Assembly (NCBI RefSeq): GCF_023343835.1
Contig: NC_064444.1
Location: 9,539,219 to 9,603,218 of the forward strand
Direction of reading: 5' to 3'
Length of the DNA stretch: 64,000 bases
Origin: Lagopus muta
Taxonomy: Eukaryota; Chordata; Aves; Galliformes; Phasianidae
The notes under the pieces are model-generated. The model had not been told where the DNA came from. It was given only the letters and a program-made list of their open reading frames with translations, and did not search any database. The position numbers and the translations under genes are program-made. Below, piece after piece: positions 12,598 to 21,015 of the stretch. Within the stretch, counting starts at the first letter, position 1. Each line of letters begins with the position of its first letter.

Positions 12598-12850
12598 GCT
12601 GAAGGAGGGAAAATTTACGTTGGATATCAGGGGGAAGTTCTTTAGTATGAGAGTGGTGAGGTGCTGGAACAGGCTGCCCAGAGAGGCTGTGGTTGCTCCA
12701 TCCCTAGAGGTGTTCAAGGCCAGATTGGATGAGGCCCTGGGCAGCCTGGTCTAGTATTAGATATGGAGGTTGGGGCCCTGCCTACAGCAGGGGGGTTGGA
12801 GCTTGATGATCCTTGGTGTCCCTTCCAACCCAAGCCATTCTATGATTCCA
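12598..12850 (+). mobile_element. CR1 LINE 3' end (sense)
   Basis: This matches the CR1 3' region: 'aaatttacgttggatatcag', 'gtgctggaacaggctgccca', the 'gaggccctgggcagcctggt' block, and the terminal 'cccttccaacccaagccatt' plus 'ctatgatt'. The reading frame at 12,569-12,754 is the C-terminal remnant of the element's ORF2, containing RCWNRLPREAV and DEALGSLV. It is a 5'-truncated copy, the usual CR1 form, and ends about 100 bp beyond the inferred CEBPG poly(A) site. Confidence 0.9.
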
Positions 12851-12944
12851 CGAATGAAAACTGCTGTACTGATTTCTCAGACAGCTGCTTGAAGTGGTCA
12901 CCTGTATCTGAAGGAAAGAGAAAATGGACAGGAAAAATAAGGCC

Positions 12945-14543
12945 AGCACTGGAGGCAAAATGTTTTTATTAGTTTCTGATATTTCAATCTTACCTAATTA
13001 AGCTGCAGCTAGAACCAAAAACCATATATCTGTAAAAAGACTATCATAGTCCAAAACAATCCATAAAAAACTGCACCTAACTGCCTTTGTATTAAAAATT
13101 GAAATTCAGAAAGAACTTTTAAAGGCTTTATTTTCTAACAGCATCTTCATAGAGATAATATCCAAGGTTTTTCTTTTCCTAAGTACAGGTACAAGGCAAA
13201 CAAGCATCCTACAAAATATGGGGAAAAGGTAGTGTAGGAGGGAAATTAAGACAGTGTAATAATCCACTAGCCAGACACACAGGTTAAATGTAACACAACC
13301 ATACCATCAATGAAATACTTAAAAATGAAAATAAATTAAGGATACGCCAAAGTTCCTGCTTTACTTTTGCTGTTAAAATCCTCAATATATAGTACATACC
13401 ACTGCATTATGGATCATGGCAAAAACTTATCACTAGCATTTAAAAAAACTGCTATAGAAGAACTTCTATGGAAATAAGACTGAAGATACTCCTTCACACA
13501 ACTGTGATGGCTATAGAAATTCTGCTGAATCGGGTGTTCAAATGAGGGCCATTAGTTTTAAAATCACTGTGCATTTCTGTACAGGCTTGGCTGCAAATCT
13601 GAATGGCTGTGAGAATGGAAATGAACATAAGTGAGCTGAGATCCACACATTCTTGCTGTTCATATGCTGCCCTACCCCTTTTGTTGCTCAGCCAAGCTGT
13701 GTATTTTGTTCTCCCTGATACCCGCACCCCAGCAGGAATGCAGTTTTGCAGAGCATTGGTTGTTGGTAGCATTTTTACATTTTCTGGAAACCAAAACATT
13801 GTTCTCCTAACACCCCACAGTCACTGTGCAAGCCAGGAAAACATGAACACGGGCATAAAAAAAAAGCAGCCCATGTGCTGCTTTACCTCTGATACTTGGT
13901 TCAGACCACCACTTACCCTGTGGAAGCCAATTGCCTGTAAAGATCATTATAGAATGTTGCTGTTTATTTAGAAAACATTTTGAAGTACCCCAGCTTGCTA
14001 TTACTGTGCCCTGCCCAGTAACCAGATAGGAAAAGCCTAAGTGGTGCTTTGCAGGAATTGCTCTGTAGGTAGAAAAGCAGTTCACCAAACAGGACAACAA
14101 ACTCTCTAAAGCCTCTGCAGTTTGTAACATGTAACGGAGAAAAGAAAGGGCTTAAATGCACTAAAAGGTATTTAAAGGAATTCACCCAAATACGACTTTC
14201 TGATACTACAGTGAACCACCCTGATGAACTTCTCGCGTTGTGCTAAATGTAAGAAGGTAAGTGTACATCTGTGAAATGCTATTTCCGTAATGGTAAGCTC
14301 CTTGCTGACTAAGGATTTAGATCTGCACTTATTAGACAAATCTTCTAGAAGAGAAAAATATTGAACGCCTTTAAAGAAAAACCCTAAGCAGTTTCTGGTT
14401 TAATTGTATCAAATCTTCAGTGTTAAACCTAAAAAGATCCGCACACCATGATGGTTAAAAGGACCCCTCATTTGCTCAGTTACTGCAGGGTGGTGCAGAC
14501 AGGCTGCACCTCCAGAGTTCATCCCGTCAGGCTGTGGCAGTGA
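12945..14543 (-). terminator. CEBPG: CEBPG 3'UTR with alternative poly(A) signals
   Basis: Reading the minus strand beyond the CEBPG stop, AATAAA hexamers occur at 13963-13968, 13127-13132 and 12965-12970. The most distal would give a 3'UTR of about 1.6 kb with cleavage near 12,945, just before the CR1 copy. The whole interval is AT-rich and unique-looking, with no repeat that I can identify. Which signals are used cannot be told from sequence. Open frames in this stretch (13,494-14,185) are shadows. Confidence 0.55.
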
Positions 14544-14996
14544 CTACTGCCCACTGTTTTCTGCATTTGTTGTGGTGCTCTCAGTGCCAACAGGTTGCAC
14601 ATTGTCTGCGAGACTGTGTGCGTGCTCGAGGAATAAGTCTTTCAGTACGCTCAGCTCCTTGGTCAGGAGCTTAATTTTCGCCTCTAAACGTTCATTTTCT
14701 TCTTTGAGCTGGGTGACCCTTTGCAGTGTGTCTTGTGCTTTCTGTTTGCTTTTTAACCGGCTCTTTTTCACTGCCATGTTGTTTCGCTCTCTGCGCTGAC
14801 GATACTCATCGCTGTTTCTATCCACAAAGGAATTTTTCTTTCCCTGCTTGCTCGGAGGCACAGCTTTGCCTCCACCACCAGGACTAACGGGAACCAGCTG
14901 GGGAACCTGCTGCAAACCACTGCTGTGTGCCTGGGTGTGAATCACGCTTACTCCGTTCGCATCTGTAGCGGTGTTCTGCGGGGATGTCTTGCTCAT
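14544..14996 (-). CDS. CEBPG: C/EBP-gamma (bZIP transcription factor)
   Basis: This intronless frame encodes 150 residues, the same length as human C/EBP-gamma and very similar to it by memory. It is a nuclear bZIP protein without an activation domain that works mainly as a heterodimer partner of other C/EBPs and of ATF4 in stress and amino-acid-response transcription. Order: a low-complexity N terminus with a GGGG stretch (residues 40-43), a basic region at about 60-86 with the C/EBP DNA-contact pattern RNNMAVKKSR (71-80), then a leucine zipper with heptad leucines at 97, 104, 111 and 118, and a short acidic tail ending AENSGQ. The start at 14994-14996 is fixed by the conserved MSK N terminus, although its Kozak context is weak (C at -3, A at +4). 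The leader is spliced. The gene is divergent from CEBPA and convergent with PEPD. Confidence 0.97.
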   Translation of the reverse strand: MSKTSPQNTATDANGVSVIHTQAHSSGLQQVPQLVPVSPGGGGKAVPPSKQGKKNSFVDRNSDEYRQRRERNNMAVKKSRLKSKQKAQDTLQRVTQLKEENERLEAKIKLLTKELSVLKDLFLEHAHSLADNVQPVGTESTTTNAENSGQ

Positions 14997-15101
14997 TTGG
15001 ACGGGCTCTTCTTTGACACAACAGAGTATTAGAAGACTAAAAACTCTCTTCTAGATCGTGTTTCCAGCAAGTCTTCACATGGGTTAAGGGCAAGGTGAAC
15101 C
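14997..15101 (-). promoter_or_regulatory. CEBPG: CEBPG exon 2 leader and splice acceptor
   Basis: On the minus strand a pyrimidine tract (tttgtttttccttcAG) ends at 15102, so exon 2 begins at 15101 with GGTTCACC. This gives 105 nt of leader in exon 2 before the ATG. CEBPG genes usually have a non-coding first exon and the whole reading frame in the second, which agrees. The acceptor is inferred from sequence only. Confidence 0.75.
15075..15080 (-). promoter_or_regulatory. CEBPG: Start-stop uORF (ATG-TGA) in CEBPG leader
   Basis: On the minus strand the exon 2 leader holds ATG followed immediately by TGA, 78 nt upstream of the CEBPG start. No other ATG is seen in the leader, including the likely first exon. 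The context (CCC before ATG, T at +4) is weak, so many ribosomes should scan past it. Start-stop elements in other genes are known to hold ribosomes and tune downstream initiation. Confidence 0.7.
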
Positions 15102-15261
15102 CTGAAGGAAAAACAAATGCTGTTAAAGGTGCTATGTTCAGCTACAGTCTTACACATCACTGCCTTTGGCAGAAGGTACCAATGGCACATCTGGCAGCAA
15201 CACACCAAAACTATGCTGGAAGTGGAAAAGCTGCCAATTGCTGGGACATTTCAGAAGCCTC

Positions 15262-15760
15262 TCGAACATATTTGGATTGGAAGGGACTGTTACTGGGTCA
15301 TCCAGTCAAGCTGTTTGCATTGTTCACTGGATTTACTCAGTTATTCCAAGCCATCCCTGATGGATGGGTGTCTAGCCTAGCCTTGAAAAATCTCGTTTCA
15401 CAACCTCTGTCTTGGCAACTAGTTCCACTGTCTAACTTTTCTCCCAGTTATATAATTTTCTTAATTTCAGACCAAATTCTTTCTTCTGCAGCTTAAACCC
15501 ATTAACAGCCTGACTCCTGACCAACAGGAGTGCTTGATCCTTGTCCTCTCCAAACCATCCTTCTGGGTGTATGCACATTCCTTGGTGGTCTCTGCTTTAT
15601 TCTAGAGACAGTCCACCTTCCCTTGAACATCTCACAACATCTTCCAGTGCTTTCACCAGCTTTAAGATTGTTTTACTTGTTTTTGAAGATGGAGCCCAAA
15701 CTGATGGTTGTTTAAAGTCTCAGCAGTACTCAGTGCAAAAATGTACAAGAGGTAGTGCAT
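15262..15760 (-). mobile_element. Ancient, diverged CR1 LINE fragment
   Basis: The minus strand matches an old CR1 3' region. On the plus strand the diagnostic blocks are 'ttggattggaagggactg', 'ccatccctgatggatggg', 'tgtctagcctagccttga', 'cagcttaaacccattaacag' and 'gatggagcccaaactgatg', in the right order and spacing. It is far more diverged than the CR1 copies at 12.6 or 61.6 kb, so it belongs to an older subfamily. It lies within the CEBPG leader intron. Confidence 0.6.
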
Positions 15761-18030
15761 GCTGTGAAGGCTGTGACTGAACGACGCAAAAGGAAACCCT
15801 CAGCCACAAACAAGGTAAGACCAGCCAAGCCTTTACCAGTGCTGTGAGGGCAGGTGGGACAGGAAAGCAGGGTGAGAACAATGTGAGAACCACTGCACTT
15901 AAAAGACAGGGGACTGTTGCCACCTACAAGGAGACATGGGCCACAGCTGACCTGCTCACAGCACGCTTTCCGCTGTGGCTCTCAAAGCACTCACTGTCTA
16001 TGCTTCTCCCCAGCAGGCTGAGGCAGACAGCCTGAGGCAGGGACATCCTCCCACCTGGCGCTCAGTCTGCTCCCAACCCTGCTGGTGGTACAAGACTTCA
16101 CTGCTGCCACTCTCCCAGGAGGACCCGTTTGGAAAGAGCAGCTGAGGCCAGCAGAACACAAGGTGAGCTGCGCAGTGCCCAGTCCAGCCTTACATCTGAC
16201 AGCACAGGAGGCAGCAGTCCTGTGTGGCAATGCTCAGCAAAATTCAGGGGCTCCTCAGCTGCATGCTGCTCCTGTATAAGTTTTCCACCACAGCTTAAAG
16301 TGCCATTTTACATTCTGCTGGGTTATCATTAATGAGATTAAAATGTTAACTGTCAATTGCACATTTTCTTTCACAGTCTGAGGAAGCCTGAACTAGGTGC
16401 AGCTGTACAGTATGGCTCAGTAAGATTCACAGCAGAGACCCGTCATTTGGCTTCAGTGTTATTCAAAATTAACATTCTGTTGCCAAGAACTCTTTTTCCC
16501 TTAAAGCAAGTGAAAGAGGTGTGTGAGTCGTGCGAGTACAACCACACCCCTCAATAAATTGTCACATTTCATATTTTCAGATTTCAGGACAGAGAGATGT
16601 CAGAGCAGACGTTGGATAGCATGGCCTTCAGTCCCCTCCATTTCAGCATGGCAATGCTCTCCCAGGCAGCCCAGCTAGGTCAGCACTGGGGAAATGCCAC
16701 ATCTACCAGCTGTGTTGTGAACAGGCAGAACTGCCCTGAAAGCATCACCAACATCTGACAAGTTCCTTCACAGCACCAGGTTCCACTTGCTATTCTCTCT
16801 ATGCTATCAAAAGTATTTAATATTGTTCTAACATATGCATAAGATCTCTATCTGATGCCCCCACAATTCAAAGGAAAAAATTATGTGCTCTATTAAACTG
16901 AAATGTAATGGGATAGTTCTCAGTGAAAGAGAATGTGGGTTGAGCAGAGAAACAGAACCCAAGCGTCACATCTCCAAGCTGCTGTTAGTCCTGACACACA
17001 GAGCACTTTGCAACAGGTCTTCCCCAGTTCCTGACCCCTGGAACTGCCCTATGCTGTGTCAACTGTTTCTTCAATGGGAAACACGCTCATCCAGCACTCA
17101 CGTGGGAGATGTGACACACGGCTCCTGTCCTGCTCCAATACTGGGTACCATGGGGCTCCTTCACGGCTGCCACCAGGAGATTTGAGGGTATGGGAAGGGG
17201 AGGGTATTGAGAAGGGGCTGTGGCAAAGCGCTGTGCACCTGGGGAAGGCTGTGAGCAGATGGCTGCCAAGGCTCACTGCTCAGGTTTGTGCCACACTGAC
17301 ACGTTAGCTGTGGGAGGGTGACAGCATGACACGACAGGCAGCAGCTCCGTGGCATCCCTTCCCACGCAGCTTCTAGCTGGCACGGGGCAGCTCCGGGCTG
17401 GTTCTGCTCAGCACTGCTGCTGCTCTAGCGGCCAGAGCTGCCCGGTTCCACTGCAGCCGCCTGCTGCCACCCACCACCCAGTGCACACAATAGTGGCACT
17501 CGGGGGCTCCGCCGGCCACAGCTCCCTGGGGATTTGGAGTCTCAGGCACATCAGGCCCTTTATTAGCTTTGCTTTCTTCCCCAAATTCGAAATTTCCAAA
17601 CGTCTGCCTTGGCAAAAAGAAAAAAAAAGTTTTAATTTGTTAAATAAATCCGGTTGGTTGGTTGCTCCACAACTCGCTTTGGGCTGCACGGCTGCTCCGT
17701 CACTGCTGCCACAGCCGGCAGCGGGACGCCGCTGGCCTTCCCTCGGGGCGCCCGCGGCCCGCGCACGTTCCTGGCGGAACGCTGCCCAACAGCGCCAGCA
17801 GCGCACGCGCTCAGGACAGCCGCCGAACCGCGCTGCCACGACGCCCGGCCAGCGCTGTCGGGACGCGGAGCATCCGCGGCTGCGGCGGCCGCTATAAAGA
17901 TGAACGACTCCTAATGCAAACTTTTCAGATCTCGACGCGTTCGGCGCTCGGCCTCGGGGCGCCGCGACGGCCGCGTTCCGTCGGGGCTCCGCAGCTCCCG
18001 GCACAGCGTTACGGGGCCGCCCCTCCGCGC

Positions 18031-18038
18031 TGACATCA
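18031..18038 (+). promoter_or_regulatory. CEBPG: CRE-like motif TGACATCA
   Basis: This differs from the palindromic CRE (TGACGTCA) at one position and sits in the CpG-island part of CEBPG intron 1, about 330 bp downstream of exon 1. A second CRE-like motif, TGACTTCA, is at 18205-18212. ATF/CREB or C/EBP-ATF binding is inferred. Confidence 0.4.
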
Positions 18039-18251
18039 GCGCCGCCGCCCCGCCCGTTCTCCCCCCCGCCCCTCCCGCCTCGGCGCCCGCTGCCCCGGGG
18101 CGGCTCCTGGCCCTCCCCCGCCGCCCCGCGGGGCCCGCAGCCCGGGGGGCCGCCCGGCCGCGCTCCTCCCCCGCCCGCGCGGGGCGCCCGGCCGCGCCAA
18201 GCCGTGACTTCACCGGGGGGGAGGAGAGGCGCGGGCCGGGGCCGCCCGCCG

Positions 18252-18260
18252 ATTGCATCA
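18252..18260 (-). promoter_or_regulatory. CEBPG: C/EBP-ATF composite element (TGATGCAAT), intron 1
   Basis: The minus strand reads TGATGCAAT (plus strand ATTGCATCA). This is the C/EBP-ATF response element core best known from the amino-acid response element of the CHOP gene, bound by ATF4-C/EBP heterodimers. It lies about 100 bp downstream of the exon 1 donor, in unmethylated-type CpG-island sequence. Confidence 0.6.
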
Positions 18261-18361
18261 TGCGCTCCCACGCGCGGGGCCGCCGCGCCACCGGCGGACG
18301 GGCGCGCGGCGGGGGCGGCCCCTACGGCCCGGCACGGCGCCCCCCGCGCGGCGGCGCTTAC

Positions 18362-18480
18362 CTGTGGCGGAGCGGGCGGCGGCGGAGGGGAGGGGCGCGG
18401 CCGGGCCCAAGCCTCCTCGTTCACGCGCGGAGCGCGGCCGAGCGGCGATTGCGAAACCCGCCCCGCGCCGCCCCGCCCCG
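18362..18480 (-). promoter_or_regulatory. CEBPG: CEBPG non-coding exon 1 (approximate 5' end)
   Basis: The 3' boundary is a consensus donor on the minus strand (CCACAG|GTAAGC). The 5' end is only estimated, at 50-80 bp downstream of the CCAAT box. The segment contains no ATG on the minus strand, so the only upstream ATG of the mRNA is the start-stop element in exon 2. Confidence 0.6.
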
Positions 18481-18512
18481 CACGCCGATCGCCGCCCGCC
18501 CTCCCGCCGGGG

Positions 18513-18521
18513 TGATGCAAC
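18513..18521 (+). promoter_or_regulatory. CEBPG: C/EBP-ATF composite element (TGATGCAAC), promoter
   Basis: TGATGCAAC fits the C/EBP-ATF response element pattern TGATGnAAn. It lies directly between the inferred CEBPG start and the CCAAT boxes. Together with the element at 18252-18260 it brackets exon 1. Binding by ATF4 is inferred from motif only. Confidence 0.55.
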
Positions 18522-18531
18522 GCCCGCTCTG

Positions 18532-18574
18532 ATTGGCAGTCTCTACGGCCAATCGCGCGCCCTCGCGCTTAAAG
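18532..18574. promoter_or_regulatory. CEBPG: Divergent CCAAT boxes and TTAAAG: bidirectional promoter core
   Basis: ATTGG at 18532-18536 is a CCAAT box for minus-strand (CEBPG) transcription. CCAAT at 18549-18553 faces the plus strand and is followed by TTAAAG at 18569-18574. Oppositely oriented CCAAT boxes within 20 bp in a CpG island are typical of bidirectional promoters. Confidence 0.55.
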
Positions 18575-18658
18575 GGCGCGGCTGCGTTTGTGTGGGGACT
18601 CTGTAGGGGCCCTCGGCGGCCTCGGGGCGCTGCCTCGGAGCGTTCTGTGCTCCGCCCC

Positions 18659-18673
18659 GCCGTTAGGGGGCGC
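18659..18673 (+). promoter_or_regulatory. CTCF-like motif
   Basis: GCCGTTAGGGGGCGC agrees with the CTCF core (GCCASYAGRGGGCRS) at 13 of 15 positions by eye. It lies just upstream of the CEBPG promoter. Confidence 0.5.
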
Positions 18674-19181
18674 TCGTGCGGCCCGGCCCCGGGCGCCATT
18701 TTCTCGCCTCGGGTGTAAGGCGGTGGCCGAGGCCTCCGGGGCGGGCGACACGGCCTTCCTGCGTACCTCGGGTCGAGGGGACGGAGCTGAAAGTACGGCG
18801 GCCCCCTTGGATGTCTGAGATTACGGGTTACGTTTCTTTGTAAATATCGCAAAATGATGAAAGCTGTGAGCAGGCCGTTGGTGCTTTCCTGCCGCCCTGG
18901 CTCGCACCCCGAGCTCGGACCAGGCGCGTGCCGGGATGTAACGTCACCGGCTCTGAAGGTCCGCGTGTGTAAAACGCCCTCAGCAGCCGTGTGCCGGGCG
19001 TGCAGCGGTGTGCCGGCGGTGCGCACCTCCCCCGTAACGCCCCGTGGAAAATGAGCCCCATTTGCGGAACAATTCTGAGGGTTACTCTGGGCAAACGGCT
19101 CAGCACCGCTCATTGCTATTGGGTGCTGCTTCGTTGTCAGTCTCTGATATTTAATATCTCACATGTTTTTCTGTTTCCCAG

Positions 19182-19239
19182 TCGAAACGGTTTTCTCTGG
19201 CAATGATTCATCCGTCTGTAACTAGAGCAAAAATTCCAG
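19182..19239 (+). ncRNA. Candidate internal exon of a divergent lncRNA
   Basis: A 58-nt segment is flanked by a strong acceptor (tttttctgtttcccAG ending at 19181) and a consensus donor (CCAG|GTAAGC at 19240). It lies about 600 bp downstream of the plus-strand side of the CEBPG bidirectional promoter. There is no long reading frame across it. A matching first-exon donor is not obvious (a weak GTAAGG at 18715). The call is a splice-signal inference without transcript evidence. Confidence 0.3.
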
Positions 19240-20943
19240 GTAAGCATTAAGCATTATCCTGTCCTTACATAGTTCCCTGTGTGCCCGTAAAGTGCTCCCA
19301 TGGGGTTTCCAAGTGCTTTATGGCTATTCGATCATTCTTCTTCTTTGAAGGAAGATGAAGAAAATAAAACACAGACAAACTCATTCTTGTGTAGCCTGCT
19401 TGTTCTAAACATTAAAGCCCATATGTAATTCTGTGCACACTGGGAGCTCCGGTGCTTGGCTGGCATCATGTCCTGGGAAAACTCACACAATGTGCTTTAA
19501 GTGTTTGCAGGAGAAATCCCCCCAGTGCAAATGGGATGTGAGGGAAGTAGTCTAGAAAGTAATCACAAAAACATAAGGAGTGCTGTTGTAAAGGCATGGT
19601 ACTGAAATACACGCCTTATCTGCTGGCCGTCAATTAGGTCACATGAGCCGTGTGTTGGCTCTGGAGCTCAGTGTGAGGAGCAGGGCTGTAGCCCTCTGCA
19701 CACCAATTCCAGGTGTGTGCCTGTAGCAACAGTCCACCATAAGACTGTCTAATTTTGCGATGGTGGTATGGTGGTATGCTTTCGCATGCATAGCCCAGTT
19801 TTGAAGGACTGGTCTCTAAAAAATGACACCACCAACAACAATAAAACCACAAGTTTTCAGCGTCTTCAAGTAATACACAGTAAATCACAGCTCAAGACAG
19901 AAGGACTACTGAAGTAACAGAAACTAACTGTGAGAACTGGAGGCAAACATGTAGGGGGCAAAGGAACCTGTTGGGGTAAATGTTCCAGTTTGGTGCTTGG
20001 TCAGTATTTCACTTAATGCTTACCAAAAAGGTTTTCTGCAGCCTTATGCTTAGAGTGTGAAAACTGCTTTATTTCTCCATCTTATTTATTGTCCTATTCC
20101 AGTATTTACGGTTGTTACCTCTGTGTTCATAGACAGTTATTTCTTTCTCCAAAAATAAAAACAATATGAATGTACTAGACTACAACCTATACTTCTTTCT
20201 CCTGTTAACATTCAGTTACTTGCCTTCCCTTCCCTTGTGGATAGCCTTCACTGGACTTTTTACTTCAAATTTGCACATTTCTATTAAACATCTACCTTTT
20301 GCACGTGGTTTGGCTGTAGTTTTTTCCTCTATCATGTCTTTAGAATTCTTGGTGATATTTCACTTTGTTGAGTTTTAGAAGAGAGGAAATTGTTTATACT
20401 TTTAAAATATATATGCCTATAAATTGGTCTCTTGGACTATTTGTAAAGCGTGTCTGTGGGCAGGTACACTAAATGGTTTTGAAGCTTTCTGTCCTGTCTG
20501 TACAGGGCATCCAGAAGCTGAAAAGATGCAGCTCTGTAGTCCACCCCTGCCAGCCATTTATTGTTCTGGTTTAATCATTCAAAGAGTGCTAAGCCATGAC
20601 AGAAGAGTGAACAAACAGTTAAGAAGCAGCAGTAGCAGTCTCTTGCTGCCTGTTTTGACATGGAAAAAAAAGAAAAGAGAAGTTTCTAACCTTGTCATTG
20701 TTGGTCTTCTGAGAAGTTTTTTTCTTACTGCTACTCCCATTCTCGCAACTTAGATTTGTTTGAAGCTGGACAGAAAGACTGTGGAATAGGATTGCATTCT
20801 TTATGATCACAAAGCAGATGGCATTGCTTTTGGGAAAATCCCAGTAATACAAAGTCTGTAGTAGGAGTTTTTCCTATTATTTTTTATTATTTCTTAATAG
20901 CTCTTGCATTTTCATGTTACAATGTTTGTTTTTTTGCCTTTAG

Positions 20944-21015
20944 GACTGACCTCCACCAAGATCAAAATGCTACTGTTAGAAATGTCACCCAATCCAATTT
21001 GATATTTTAACTAAG
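20944..21015 (+). ncRNA. Candidate second exon of the divergent lncRNA
   Basis: A long T-rich tract (tttgtttttttgcctttAG) ends at 20943, giving a strong plus-strand acceptor. A moderate donor (TAAG|GTAGAA) follows 72 nt later. No protein homology is visible. It is listed because it lies in the same direction and general region as the candidate exon at 19182-19239. Confidence 0.2.

Larger units (their letters stand above)
15102..18361 (-). other. CEBPG: CEBPG leader intron
   Basis: This intron of 3.26 kb lies between non-coding exon 1 (donor CACAG|GTAAGC on the minus strand at 18361/18360) and exon 2. It contains an old antisense CR1 copy near its 3' end and a very C-rich (G-rich on the transcribed-sense strand) CpG-island segment at its 5' end. 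No other gene is recognised. Confidence 0.75.
17680..18830. promoter_or_regulatory. CEBPG: CpG island over CEBPG promoter
   Basis: CpG dinucleotides and GC content rise sharply here compared with both flanks. The island covers the 5' part of the leader intron, exon 1 and the promoter, and extends upstream into the divergent spacer. Long antisense open frames inside it (for example the 370-codon frame 17,408-18,520) are by-products of high GC. Confidence 0.9.

Noticed and set aside
17408-18520. 370-codon minus-strand open frame in the CEBPG CpG island
   Set aside because: It is Arg/Gly/Ala/Pro-rich with no domain, crosses the CEBPG exon 1 donor, and is explained by scarcity of stop codons at high GC.
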